NCBI GenBank assembly: GCA_027605045.1
Contig: JAQFWX010000033.1
Location: 186,001 to 250,000 of the forward strand
DNA length: 64,000 bases
Source: Phallus indusiatus
Taxonomy: Eukaryota > Basidiomycota > Agaricomycetes > Phallales > Phallaceae
Reading direction: 5' to 3'
In this document: positions 1 to 11,037 of the stretch, in pieces
How the letters are laid out: the number at the start of each line of letters is the position of its first letter
How positions within the stretch are numbered: the stretch's first letter is position 1
Notes under the pieces: model-generated
The model's input: the letters and a program-made list of their open reading frames with translations, nothing else
Database searches by the model: none
What the model was told of the DNA's origin: nothing
Made by a program: the position numbers and the translations under genes

Positions 1-273
1 GCTCTCGTGCAGATCTCGCCCCAACGTATTATTCTCTTCCTTGCCGAGGATTTCGGAATGCCAGTTTTTCAAACACCGTCCCTATTTTCACAGTCTCCTT
101 CAGGGCTGCATTGTATTCGGTCTCTGCTCCATATGCTTACATGCGGCGCTAGTTGACTCGGACACAACTATTGTCATAGGAATTCCATGAGGTCGACAAT
201 GAATGAAATACACATTGAACATAGTTTGCCTATTTCGTCCTAATACATGGGGTATGTCGGACGGAGTTGTGGA

Positions 274-280
274 TATAAAG
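274..280 (+). promoter_or_regulatory. TATA box of the sesquiterpene synthase gene
   Basis: The motif TATAAAG lies 104 bases upstream of the ATG at 384, a normal distance for a TATA-driven fungal gene with a short 5' leader. Position and motif only; no transcription start was measured. Confidence 0.55.
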
Positions 281-383
281 CCAGTCCGCCTGACTTCATC
301 TGGCATACAGCAAATCACAGTCATTTTATTCTACTCAGATCCTCCTCAATATCCTCAACACTTCTTAATACTCTCAAATCACC

Positions 384-1578
384 ATGTCCACTGCTTCCAC
401 AAGTTCCTCCAAACAAACCGGCTTCTTCCTTCCTGACCTATGGTCACATTGTCCCTATCCCGCCATCTACCATAAACATGGAGACGCGACTTCGGCTGCT
501 TCGGAGAAATGGGTTCAAGACAATTCGCGAGTAATGACACCACTTCTTCGAAAAACAATTGGGCAACTTGGTGCTGGCCAATTGGCTGCCTTCTGCTACA
601 ATCACGCTGACGACGAACGCTTTCGCCTGGTCTGTGATTTCATGATCACACTTTTCCTCCTTGACGACCTTTCGGATGAACTTGCGACTCGAGATGCCGA
701 GGTTTTCTCGGATATCGTCATGAACGCTATGGCGTTCCCCAAGAAATACAATCCCACGAGTTGCAAAGGAAAGGAGCAGCCAATCATTGAACCCGACTGT
801 TCAAAATTGACCAGAGAGTAAGCAAGGGTTACCCGCGGTTTTGATTATTTGCTCATTAACGCGTCTCTGAACAGTTATTGGTCGAGAATGTCTGCTGGTG
901 CCACCCCGGCTGTTCAAGCCCGAATTGTCGAGAACGTCGAACAATATCTCATCGCTGTTCATTTGCAAGCCCAGTATCGCGCTAGCGGTGCTGTCCCAGA
1001 GCTACAAGAATATATTGAACATCGACGTCTTAGCAGTGGTTGCAAACCACTGTTTGACATTATCGAATATTCCTTGGACATGGAGCTTCCGGAAGAAGTC
1101 CTCTCACATCCCTCTATGATTACGATGAAGGATTGCGTCAATGACTTTGTGGCGTTTTCAAATGTGAGTGAACTTCAATACCAAGTGCTCAGGACGAGGT
1201 ATTCATCTCGATTAGGATATCTTCTCATTCAATGTCGAACAAGCACGTGGTGACGAACACAATATGGTCACTGTTATGATGAAGAAGTACAACTTAGACC
1301 TACAGAGCGCAGTTGATCGCGTAGGAGAGTTATGCATCAACGCGATTCAGACGTATCAAAAAGTCAAGGCGAGCTTCCCTTCTTACGGGCCAAAGGTGGA
1401 TAAAGATCTCGAGGGCTTTTTCCACGGGTTACAAAGTTGGATGTCCGGTTGCCTAGACTGGAGTTTCCTCACTCCCCGGTACCTAGGCCCAAACCGCTAT
1501 GAAATCAGAGAACACAAATGGGTAACGCTCAAGAAGCCCAAGTCAAGTCAGGCTAGTTGTCGACCGAATGCCGCTTGA
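384..1578 (+). CDS. sesquiterpene synthase (class I terpene cyclase), 3 exons
   Basis: This enzyme family ionises farnesyl diphosphate and cyclises it to a sesquiterpene in the cytosol. Exons are 384-817, 875-1163 and 1216-1578; the introns (57 and 52 bp) are GT-AG and the joined frame is open for 361 residues, usual for basidiomycete enzymes. The first metal-binding motif is at residues 94-99 (DDLSDE). The second intron falls inside the NSE motif, and joining the exons gives N241-D-I-F-S245-F-N-V-E249, so all three magnesium ligands are present. The C-terminal RY pair (329-330), which contacts diphosphate, is also present. The ATG at 384 was chosen because the family start, a proline-rich 'LPDLW...CPYP' strand, follows directly. 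The last 25 residues are more basic than usual, so a further 3' intron is possible. The product cannot be predicted from sequence. Confidence 0.93.
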
Positions 1579-2488
1579 AAATAACGATCGCGATCTTCCT
1601 CAAAATTAATTTCTCATTATATTATAAAAGTTGCTCTAATAATCATACCCTAATCACACTTTCTATACTTTAACGTAGACATTTATAATCTCTATAATTT
1701 ATTTAAACTTATTTAGATACAGTAAAATATGTATATATAACGTACAAGAAAATTGCATACCTATACATCCATGATTTTAATAGCTGAAAGCGAAGGATGG
1801 CTCTCAATAGTACACCAAAAATATTCTTGTGCCATCGGAGAGTGAGCGGCATCGGGCCGCAATGCCAGCAAGCGTCTAATTATGTAAGCCGCCAACACCG
1901 TATATAAACCCAAAGCTTGCGTAACCGATTCTCTTCATACCTTGTCCACCACAAGCAACCTTCCTCTCGACAAAGGGTTGCACTCTTGTCGCTCTTACTT
2001 GAATCGAAGGCATCCACGTATGGCGCTATTTTACAGGTGGTCGATCAACGGCGCTTTAATCGCCTCGCCATCGCGTTCTACGACGGTTGAAGGTTTCATG
2101 ACGTGCCCTACATACTTAAAAGCAATAATTTGTGTACATTGTATGAATACTAATACGTGACTCTCTGCCCCCAGCACGGCCTGCTCTGGTGGATCCTCTG
2201 CCATTCGTGGCTGTGCTGGCAGGTCTTTCAAAAGGGTGGCTGAGTGGCCACCCTGGGATTTGCGGGTATGGACATTGAGGTACCCTGTGGTCATATGATT
2301 TGCATAGGTTGCAGAGCATTTTTGGTTTGACTTCGTCCCCAGCGACCGCAATGTACCACTTGTGTGTTCTTAACTTGTCGAGACATTTTTCATAGAGTGA
2401 CTTGTGATTGTACTCATTTTTGGCTGGTTACCTAAGAGAGGCTACTCTGTTAACACGTACATCATGAGCGGATCCATTTGCAGTATTC
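1579..2488. other. intergenic region, no supported gene
   Basis: AT-rich sequence follows the terpene synthase. TATATAAA at 1901-1908 looks like a core promoter, but the only downstream ATG-initiated frame (near 2020, about 46 codons) has no recognisable product. Frames on the minus strand (2031-2351) are short and of unlikely composition. An undetected small or non-coding transcript is possible. Confidence 0.4.
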
Positions 2489-4163
2489 CTAATCCTCGTC
2501 TGAGTCTTGACAAAAACACTTTGTGGCTCTCCATCTTTCCTTCTTCCGAGATGATCGAACAAGAACAACCCCTTTGTCGCGCAAAGCATCGTCCAATATA
2601 CGTCTAGGATGACTAAATACGTGGCCGTATAATTCCAAAGTCTCAACTCCAGTCCTGGAAACCGCGTCAAGGAGAGGATCAATAGACTGGGCGAATATAC
2701 CAGCGTCTGTTAGAATAAGCTTTTTCAGTTTCAATCCGACTGGCAGTGAATTCAGGGGCACAGTAACGTCAAGGCGACGCCACCAGCGGTTGAACCAAAA
2801 CTTGAGTCCCAGGGTTTCAAGGTGAGGAAATGAGTTTGGTAAGCCAATAATATGCGGAATCTCCCAAGTCTGAGAGCGCCAACTCCGATATTCTAACTCC
2901 AGCTGTGTTATTTTAGGCATAGAGCGTATCAATTCGAGGACTGGACTTATATGATTGGACGAAGCTGAAGAACCCCATGGAAGACAACCTGAGATGTTAA
3001 GCGGATAACCTGAAGGCCAAATCCGATCGGGCGCAGAGGAAATATGGAATAATTCGGTCTCAAAGTTGATGTTTATGAAGAGATAACAATGATCCAAAAA
3101 GCAAGACAATACCCCAGATGGGATTGCCTCAAAAATGTTGAGAAGCGGGTGTACGGTTGCATCTCTGCCTGATCGTCCATAATCTAGACAGAACTCGGAT
3201 AGCGATGTCACTGTCCGAATGCGGCTTGAGATCCCCAAGATATAACTATAGCTTGTCGTTGTCATGCCCCGTGACTTTAGCACGAGCCGTTTGAGGTTAG
3301 GAAAGTCCAGGGTTGTTGATGATTTCGTTGGAGCCGCGACGATGTCTACTTTGGCACGTTCACAACCAAGGATGAAAATTTCAAGGTCGCGCAGAAGAGG
3401 ACAACGATGAAGGAAACCCAGAAGCTGAGAAAGAGCAGGTGGGTTCGGAGGACACGAAAGTTTGAAATGAGTCAAATTGGTGTGCGGAAACTCGAGCCAT
3501 GGAAAATCCAACATTTCAAGTTTGAGCACTCGAAGACAGGAGAGGTTCATCCGCAGAAATTCCTCCAATGATACGGGCACAAACTCCTCATATAACCGCC
3601 TTGAACACACGTGGATATCCAGATGCTGCAGCGACAGTTCTCCAGAATCTCGAAACAGATGATGGATTTGGGAGAACGTGTCGTGTGGAAGATGTAAGGT
3701 CAGTGAAGATAAGCGAGGTATGATGAGGTTTGCTCTAGGTTCAATGAATTCGGTGAAAATGCGCGAATTGCTATAAAACCATGATAACGCAAGAGGAGCA
3801 TTCCCTGACCGGCTCACCAACAAATGGAGAGTCGAGCGTGGGGTGGTGTCCAGATTCGCGAAAGCCCATAAAGCCGGCCACCCTAGCGCAAATTTCCTCC
3901 AGTGACTACAAACGAGTGAGATATTCAAGGCAGCTGTTTCTGGAGAATTCGAGCCGTAAACAGCTAAAACGAAGATACTGTAGAGAATATCTGGGCACAC
4001 TCTGTTTACCGCAAGCTTGGAATTGTATACTTGGGCGTTACTGGTAAGGTAGACGTCATTAGTGAGATTTTTATTATCAAGAGCTTCTTATAAGCATAAC
4101 TTACATTGTTTCAGTTTGAAGTTCAGCAATGTGCGATGACAGCTTTTCGCCACAAGTTGACAT
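2489..4163 (-). CDS. F-box / leucine-rich-repeat-like protein, 2 exons
   Basis: F-box proteins of this type are expected to be substrate receptors of SCF ubiquitin ligases; mushrooms carry hundreds of fast-evolving copies. The long frame appears to begin with GTG at 4000, but a better start exists: ATG at 4163, exon 4163-4105, a 64-bp intron (4104-4041, GTAAGT donor, CAG acceptor), then exon 4040-2489. The total is 536 residues, divisible by three. The N-terminus becomes a short helix-forming segment (around KLSSHIAELQTE) followed by the F-box 'CPDILYSIFVLAV...ISLVCSHWRKFALGWPALWA', the standard basidiomycete layout. The remainder contains irregular LRR-like segments such as 'LPRLSSLTLHLP' and 'FPHLETLGLKFWF'. 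It is divergent from the next gene, with 560 bp between the two starts. Substrate unknown. Confidence 0.85.
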
Positions 4164-4604
4164 AACTCTTAGTGATCGATTTCCGAGACAAACACGCGAC
4201 TAGCCTCGACCCCCTGTTATGGTAGCACTACAGCTTTACCAGACGGACAGGGAGTCACGCTGTCACATTAGAATCTGCCGCTCATCGGGGGGCTATGAGA
4301 ATTCAAGCTCAAGTCCGGTGCACATCTTATATCTTTTCCCTTTCTTTTATGCAAGTAGCTCACATTTGGGATTTCTTCGTGCAAGTAATATTACTCTAAT
4401 CCTTGTAAAGTCCAGCTGATCATGTAAACAATTACAACAATCTTCAGTCCAGACTCCAGAGCCAGGTGTCCCCCGAAATGGACGACACGACCAAAGGTGT
4501 CCAGCGCGACATCTCAGGATAGACCGATAGACAAGGACTGAGTCGTCTGAAGAGAGGTGGACGTCATGCGTGGCAAGGATGACCCCCGCGCGAGAGGAAT
4601 TGAG

Positions 4605-4610
4605 TATAAA
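4605..4610 (+). promoter_or_regulatory. TATA box of the proline-rich protein gene
   Basis: TATAAA lies 119 bp upstream of the ATG at 4724, inside the 560-bp spacer shared with the divergent F-box gene. Confidence 0.5.
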
Positions 4611-4723
4611 AGACCTAGGATTGCGTTGTACCTTCCTAAGCATTAACAGCACGCACATCCTATCCCACAATTTCATCGATTACCTAGCGTTTTTCAACCA
4701 AATCATCTCTACATTATATCCAC

Positions 4724-6546
4724 ATGCCACCCAAACGAAAAAATAACCAAGACGTCGAAGGTTCTGGTCGAGCCAAACGATCGAGGACAAAGACCACTAG
4801 CTCGGCGGAGGCGGTGGATGACGTTCTCACTCCAAACAACGTCCTTCGGATTCCTAAACCGCGAAAATGCAAGGCTGCTCGGTCGACCGTTCGTACAACA
4901 GTCCATTGCACGAGTGAACAGCTGGGGTTGCCTCCAGACGCCACTGCACCTATCGTCGCGATCCCTCCAACTCCAGAGATCCAAACCAGTCCGGAATGTG
5001 AAGCTGCTGTACCAAAAATGGTCCTTCCTCCTGGTAATTTGCCATCTTTGGCGGAAAGATTTGATTATTCCCCCCCGGATCCAGCTCGAGTTCCCGTAGC
5101 GTCTCCATCATCGCCAAAAATATCAGAGAAAAAATCGGCACAGACACCAAGCTTGTGCTTACCTCTCGCATTCGATTCCAAACCTTATTATATCCCTCGT
5201 CCGTTTATCACGAGAGCACCTAACCCATTATGCTTGAGCGAACCAACGTCGAATCCACCTGATCCCCCCCAGATCGTGTCTATCCCAATCCCAGACCCTC
5301 CTGAATCCCTTCCGAACAGAACAGTCCTGCCACCGAGAGCTGGTCCTTCGCCAAACAAAGCAGTTTCTACGAGTCCTGCAACGCTTGGCGCAGCTTCCCC
5401 GCCCCCAGTAGCACAAGCGCACAGTCTTCCTGCTTCCCAACCACCGATTTCTGTGCTTAGTTCTCCTCAGTCCGACCCCCATCTCGATGCCGCCTCACCA
5501 TTGCCTCAGACAGCGCACAGTGCGGCCCCTCCGCCGACGCCCCTCAGTGTACAAATGTCACCACAGCACAACCTTTCCATTGGTACCGCCGTCCTTCCGC
5601 CTCAAGCTGAGGCAACTCAAAAAGCGTACCGTCCGCCCCCATCAAAACTTCTACACCCTTTCTTTCTTCCACCCAACGTTCCGATGAATGCCGCCTCCCC
5701 ACTACCACAACCACAGACGGTGAAGAGTCCTCCTCTTCCGGCGACAAGCCCCACCACCCAACTGTCTGCTCAAGACACCTCTCAAGTTAACACCGCGTCT
5801 CCACCACCACCAAAAACAGTGCGCAATTCAAGGGTATCTGCGAGGAGCCCGATGCCAATGTCGTCCCACCGAAGTTCTACGCTCACCAACAGTGTGAATG
5901 TGGCTCTGGAGCAAATTTCCCAAATTGTGCAGAGTCTTGATCGTCACCCGGGTCGGCTTTGGAGGCATGAGACAATGATAACACCTGGCTCATTCAGCAG
6001 TCAATTTCAACTTCAAACGGCGCAAGGTCCAATTCAACCGAACTTCGCGTCAGGTTTACCAATAGAAGGGCAAACGAGCACAGACGCTTCTGCTCGCCCC
6101 ATCCATTCGTCACCCAAGCGTTCCGGCGGTCAGATGAATGGTCGGGGACGTCATCGTGGAGATTCGCGACATAACAGGTAAGTTCAATTTTTCGTCCTTG
6201 TGGTTCCTTCCAAATCTGACCTTTTTTTGCACATAGACGCGGAGGCGGGAACCAACACCAACACCAACAAAATCCCAGTCAAAGTCAGCGGTACCCACCT
6301 CCTGGCCAGCCCCAGCCACAACAGTATCAGCAACATCATTATCAACAGGCGGAATACCAATTTCAAAATCAAGGATACCCCTTCGCAGCGCCATCTGGCG
6401 CATATCCCAACTCCGCCCTAGAAAACACGATTACTGCCTCCACGCACGAGGAGTACAGTCCAGCGCGACCATATTTTGCCAATAACAGTTTTGGTGGATC
6501 AGGAAATCAAGCGGGGCATGTCCAGCAGTTTACGGGGCAGGAGTAA
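4724..6546 (+). CDS. proline/serine-rich, Q/N-tailed protein with nuclear-type basic N-terminus, 2 exons
   Basis: I recognise no family. Exon 1 is 4724-6177 and exon 2 is 6237-6546, with a 59-bp GT-AG intron; the joined frame is 587 residues. The first 25 residues hold two basic clusters (PPKRKNN and GRAKRSR), a plausible bipartite nuclear localisation signal. Residues about 60-400 are a low-complexity Pro/Ser/Ala/Thr region with an imperfectly repeated '(N/D)AASPLPQ' motif. A folded-looking stretch follows ('VNVALEQISQIVQSLD'), then an RG/RGG-like patch ending exon 1 (GRGRHRGDSRHNR). Exon 2 encodes a Gln/Tyr/Asn-rich tail (PQPQQYQQHHYQQ), resembling prion-like tails of RNA-binding or transcription factors. 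Reading through the intron would add an early stop and lose this tail. Function unknown; an RNA- or chromatin-associated disordered protein is my inference. Confidence 0.75.
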
Positions 6547-7170
6547 CTTCAGGAGCATTTCGGAAGGTATCGGTAAAGGCGGGGGTGAAATGTGACAGTA
6601 TAAATAGAATACTGTATCAATACTTCAATATTTTCGTCTACATCATAAAGAATACCCACTTGATCTTAATCAAGGATTTGATCGTTTAGCTGATTGAGAT
6701 TTAAGTGATCCTCTTGCGAACGCGTCCTTTTATGTTCGTCTTTAGGAGTATTTCAGACCCAGCGTTAGATATCCATATACTCTAGGTTGAAGAAACACCG
6801 TTAGCGGTGACAGAATGTGTAAATAAGCCAAGACACGTACCGTTGGTTGTAATCGCCGGAAGCCTCTCTCTCAGGCTGCAGCAAACTTTGGGTTCAAAGT
6901 ATGTTTATCAGGTCCTTAGAAAGCCTATTATCATCCTCAATGAGTCAGAAGATCGGTTATGACATGAAACCACCCACATACGATGCATGATGCATGATGG
7001 TTCGATCGATGAAAGACAAAGGGGATTTGGAGGGCGTCTAAACACGAGTGATCATGCATTCATGTTACGAGTCAATGACAAAGGGATCGGTGTTCACACT
7101 CTCGCGCTAGTAACAAAAGACATTCGATACGTTATTTCTCATTGTACATACTGTAAAATTTATTACTAGA
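6547..7170. other. intergenic region between two convergent genes
   Basis: This spacer lies between the convergent 3' ends of the proline-rich gene and the flavin monooxygenase. It is AT-rich with small direct repeats (for example GATGCATGATGCATGATGG near 6982). No coding frame or RNA gene is supported; it probably holds the two 3' UTRs. Confidence 0.5.
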
Positions 7171-9665
7171 TTATCCATTATGCGTGTGTCTATAAGGCCC
7201 ATTGTACAAACCCTCCTCTTTAGCTTTGATAACTAAAAAAATGATCATTAATATCGTTCATCTCGGCTCAATAACCAAGAAAAAAAAAACTCACCTAATG
7301 AAATGTGCGACGAAAACATGCGACACATGGGAAGGTTACCCACAATGAAGAAAAAGTTCTTCAAGCCGGATTCTGTGTACGCGTTATCAAATTCACCTTC
7401 GTCGGATAACTTTAAAGGTGGTCTAAGCTTTTCGCGAAGCTCTGGCGATAAAAATGACTGTAAAGAACTTTGAGGTCCATCCAGTCTGAAAGAGAGAGAG
7501 AGAGAGAGAGAGCGATGCGGTTAACAAAAGAAAAAATAGTATTGAGAGAAATCTAATCATACCCCGTTGCCCATATAATGACATCAGCTTCCAACGTCGA
7601 TTCATCTTCGAAAATCAGTCCTTCAGGAGTGACTTCTTTGATTGACCCAGATTTAATTTTGATTTTCTTATCAATGATCATTTGACTTGCCCCCACGTCT
7701 TTGAAGTCCGTTCGTAAAAAAGATTTGGTGATGAGTGGTTGAATCGCTTACCGATGTAAAATCCACCTAACCGTTGCCGGGCTAGAGTCGCGAAACCTGC
7801 ACCGTCAATTCCGTGGTTGACTTTGAATCCGACATTCTCTAAAGCATCATAAAATGATCTACAAAAATAAGAACACCCAGTGATCAGTCGCCGGAAGAAG
7901 GTGGACGCTTAAGCGCTTACCTGTGAGTCTCAATGACCCGTTTCATGGCAAGCATTTGGAATTTCTTAGCAACAAGCGTCGGCATCGAGGACCCACGTCG
8001 ATCTTTAATTTCTATTGGGACATCGTTTTCAACGGCGGAAGCTATCAAGTTTCGAAATTGAGAAGGAAACCGTTGAGAAACGAGGCGATGCTCACGTCCA
8101 AGAAATATATTGATTCCCTCGGGGGATTTGATCACACATGTCGAGGCGCGTTGGACCTGGCCGAGTCGATGAAATCCTTGGCAAAGCACATGCACACGAC
8201 AATTAAAACTTACCATAGTGACGTCAATGCCGTTCAGACAGTGATTTTCAGATATATCATGACCTAAATCAGACATTAATGGGTTTTAACGTTGTAAATA
8301 AATGGGCTGTATTAATTTGTATACCTGCGGTTGCAGAACCAACGATAGCAACTTTTTTTCCAACGTGCTCTTTAGGATTTTGATAGGAATACGCGTGCAT
8401 CATTTTCCCTTTGAACCTATCCTGAAAAAAAAAACCGTAAGCGAGGAATATCATTTATGTCTAAAAAAAAATACCATTCCCGGGATGTCAGGAGTTTTTG
8501 GAACACCTAGACCTGTAGCGGCTACAAGGTATTTGGAACGGAAGACGCGCTTGCTCCCGTCAGCTTTGGTTACATGAATCACCCACTGATCTTGCACCTC
8601 GTCCCTTTCGGCCTTCGTAACCGTGGTGGATGTCCAGACGTTAAGATCCAAGGCTTTGGCATACAAATCTAACCAGTCGGCCAACTATTGAGCAGCTGTG
8701 AGCCAAAAAATGCGAGACATGTTTAACAATGTCTGAACATACCTTTTGCGCAGGTGTTAACAAGGGCCAATCAGCCGGGAACCTAAGTAAAAAAGCTAAG
8801 AGTATCTGAATGGACAGTTACAAGCTAGCACGAACGGGAAATACGGCAATGATGCCATCCCTAAGGTCATCGTTATTGAGTAGTCAATGATGTCGATAAT
8901 GGGAATGAGGAAAGTAAACTCACAGGAATAATCATGAAGGGTTAAACTATCATACCGATTCCTCCAGTTATCGCCTATTCTCTCATTTTTTTCGATGACG
9001 AGATATGGTATACCTTTGGCCTTCAGTCTTGCGGCAACACAACAACCCGAATGCCCGCTCCCAACGATAATAACAAGAGGATCTTCTTTTTCAAACGCAA
9101 TATCCTTTTCGCGCTGTTGAACATAGTTTCCAAGCGAAAGTTTACGGTTCGGTCCAACTTGGTCTGGACATCCTTTGATCTGATCGAGGTTGGTGTAAAG
9201 AGTGTAAACTTTCCACTCAACACCGTTATCGGAGGGAACTGGAATAAGATTCACAATTCCAGTGCAACTGCCTGCGTAAGTGTCGAACTCAAAGGGTATG
9301 TTCAGCATGAGAAGTATGGGCACGGGCTGAATCTTGGATGGTTGCAAGTCTCTATGTTTCGAAAGGCGAACGTTTGAAATTTGGGTCTTTTCCAAACGAG
9401 ATTTGAGCATATCGCGAACGTTTTCTACTCTGAAGATAGTGATGAGTTCCCATGTAAAAGCAAGGAAGTCTCGCCAGAGACATTCCGAGAAGAACAGCGA
9501 TGTAACTGATTCGATATTGTTCGAGGAGATGGCGTCGGATAAGCTTCTGATAAAGGACGCGGCTATACGTGGCAACTCTTCATCCGTTACGGTCATAGGT
9601 TCTGTTATACCAAGCTTGGAGAGTAAGGGTAGAGAAACTTCATCGTCTATAGGTGTTAATCCCAT
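7171..9665 (-). CDS. flavin-containing monooxygenase with N-terminal NTF2-like domain, 11 exons
   Basis: FAD- and NADPH-dependent oxygenase of the FMO/Baeyer-Villiger-like group; its substrate cannot be told. Exons: 9665-8924, 8860-8836, 8782-8753, 8684-8475, 8421-8325, 8263-8214, 8156-7921, 7858-7752, 7698-7563, 7485-7294 and 7232-7171. They sum to 1887 bases, exactly 628 residues plus stop, and every junction restores a family-conserved stretch. Residues 30-165 form the NTF2-like domain. The FAD site is VGSGHSG (201-207), followed by 'IGDNWRNRYDSLTLHD'. The NADPH site spans an intron and reads VGSATAGHDI, with alanine-threonine where a CNS/ANS type is common. 'ADVIIWATG' and 'GNLPMCR' mark the C-terminal FAD half. 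The open frame continues upstream to 9974, but that extension lacks family similarity, so the ATG at 9665 is preferred. It could act with the nearby terpene synthase (inference). Confidence 0.9.
7491..7512. repeat. (AG)n microsatellite in an intron
   Basis: Eleven AG dinucleotides lie inside intron 9 of the monooxygenase gene. On the coding strand they form the CT-rich tract just before the 3' splice site, so they may serve as its polypyrimidine tract. Confidence 0.8.
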
Positions 9666-10343
9666 ATCGGTAGAGTAGATATCGTGATGAGCGGAATAGG
9701 TGCTGACTGTTTGCTCAGATAACGGTTTAAATATTGTCGCAGAACGAACACTGCTTCGGGAACATATGCCCGTGCAACAAAATTCCGGGTTATGTAATCC
9801 CTGCACGACGAGCATGTACACGGGTGCGATGATATAAGAGGCTGTTCGCTCCCCGCTCCCCTGTGGTTCATCATGCGTTGTCGTCGTCGCCATAAACAGC
9901 AGCCTCAAATCGGGCGTTGTCGAACGTTGACGAGAGTCAGAAAATAGATATGGCTGATCGTGACTATATGTCACCTTCTCCGGTCCGATGTAGAGTGAAC
10001 TCCGCGGTGGGTGTCGAGTATTCCATTAAGAATAATTGTGAACTGAAATTTGAGAGCGTGAAGAGTTCAAGGCTGGTTGCCGCTTGGCACGCGCGGATTA
10101 CACAACGTATGCACGTGATCGTATCACCACGCATTTGGCGAATGTTGAGACGAATGTCGTGGAATTGACGTCCGGGATGGGAAACGAGATCTCTAATAAG
10201 TTTGATGAGCATTAAAACGTGCCATCCATCAGCGAAATGACGACCCAGATACTGTTTGTACTCTCTGATACTGTGGAGAGGAAAGCGACGATGGGTATCG
10301 TGTTACTACGTTGATGTCACGCCGGGTCTTCTAGTACCACTCC
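9666..10343. other. monooxygenase 5' region and spacer
   Basis: This holds the presumed promoter and leader of the flavin monooxygenase. The reading frame stays open to 9974, but its content does not look like protein. No other gene is seen up to the MITE at 10344. Confidence 0.4.
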
Positions 10344-11037
10344 TAGGGGTCGGCACCGTTCCCGTATGACCCGTATATACGGCATCCGTATTACGGCGCC
10401 GTATCCGTTACGAACGAGGATGTCACTGACTCACCCGTATGCCGAACGACAACTTTTGGTATACGGATACGGCCGTACCGTTTACGGCCGTATTGGCTGT
10501 ATATACGGGTTATACAGATTATTTGCCTGGCATGCAGCAAATACTGAGAAATCCTTAATATTCTTAGTCTAAATTACATTTATCACTTGTTTATAAAGTA
10601 TTGACAACAAATATATGCAAAGTCTACTCTACTAGCACTGATTTACATAAGTTTACGGACCGGCTTCAGCTTCCGGCGCCTCTGTGACTTATGTCATCTG
10701 TTTGACGCTCACTGTGACATGCGTGACATTTGGTTCCTTCAGAGCCTGAAGGCTTCAACTAGGCTGGGAAAACGACATTGATGAGCTCACAATATCTCAA
10801 AATCACTTTTGAGAGCTTAGGATATGTATATGCACTTATGTCTCTCAATATATTACATCTATTCGACTTTTACCAAACCGTATGCCGTATATGCCGTAAT
10901 ACGGTGTATACGGTCTGTATACGTTCCGATGGAGCTCGGAGTTACCTGTTATACGGCACGGATACGGTACGGAAATGCCCGTATTGTTGCCGTATTTTAT
11001 ACGGCCGTAGCCGTATACGGTACGGTGCCGACCCCTA
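10344..11037. mobile_element. hAT-type MITE (MITE-1), 694 bp, complete
   Basis: Termini are inverted copies of TAGGGGTCGGCACCGT, the TAGGGGT-type start known from hAT elements. The flanks carry a perfect 8-bp target duplication ACCACTCC at 10336-10343 and 11038-11045, as expected for hAT transposition. There is no transposase frame. Both subterminal regions are filled with short palindromes built on CCGTATACGG, with many variants near 10360-10510 and 10880-11020, likely transposase-binding or folding sequences. It lies just outside the left edge of the DUF6535 array; one end of a related element lies just outside the right edge (61863). Confidence 0.9.

Noticed and set aside
1942..2351. Short frames on both strands downstream of the TATATAAA at 1901
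   Set aside because: The plus frame starts with TTG, the minus frames overlap it, and none resembles a protein; treated as an intergenic region.
2489..4000. Single-exon F-box gene with GTG start at 4000
   Set aside because: A two-exon model with ATG at 4163 joins in frame and restores the usual helical leader before the F-box.
9666..9974. N-terminal extension of the flavin monooxygenase to 9974
   Set aside because: The frame is open, but its translation has unlikely composition and no match to the family start; the NTF2-like domain begins just after the ATG at 9665.
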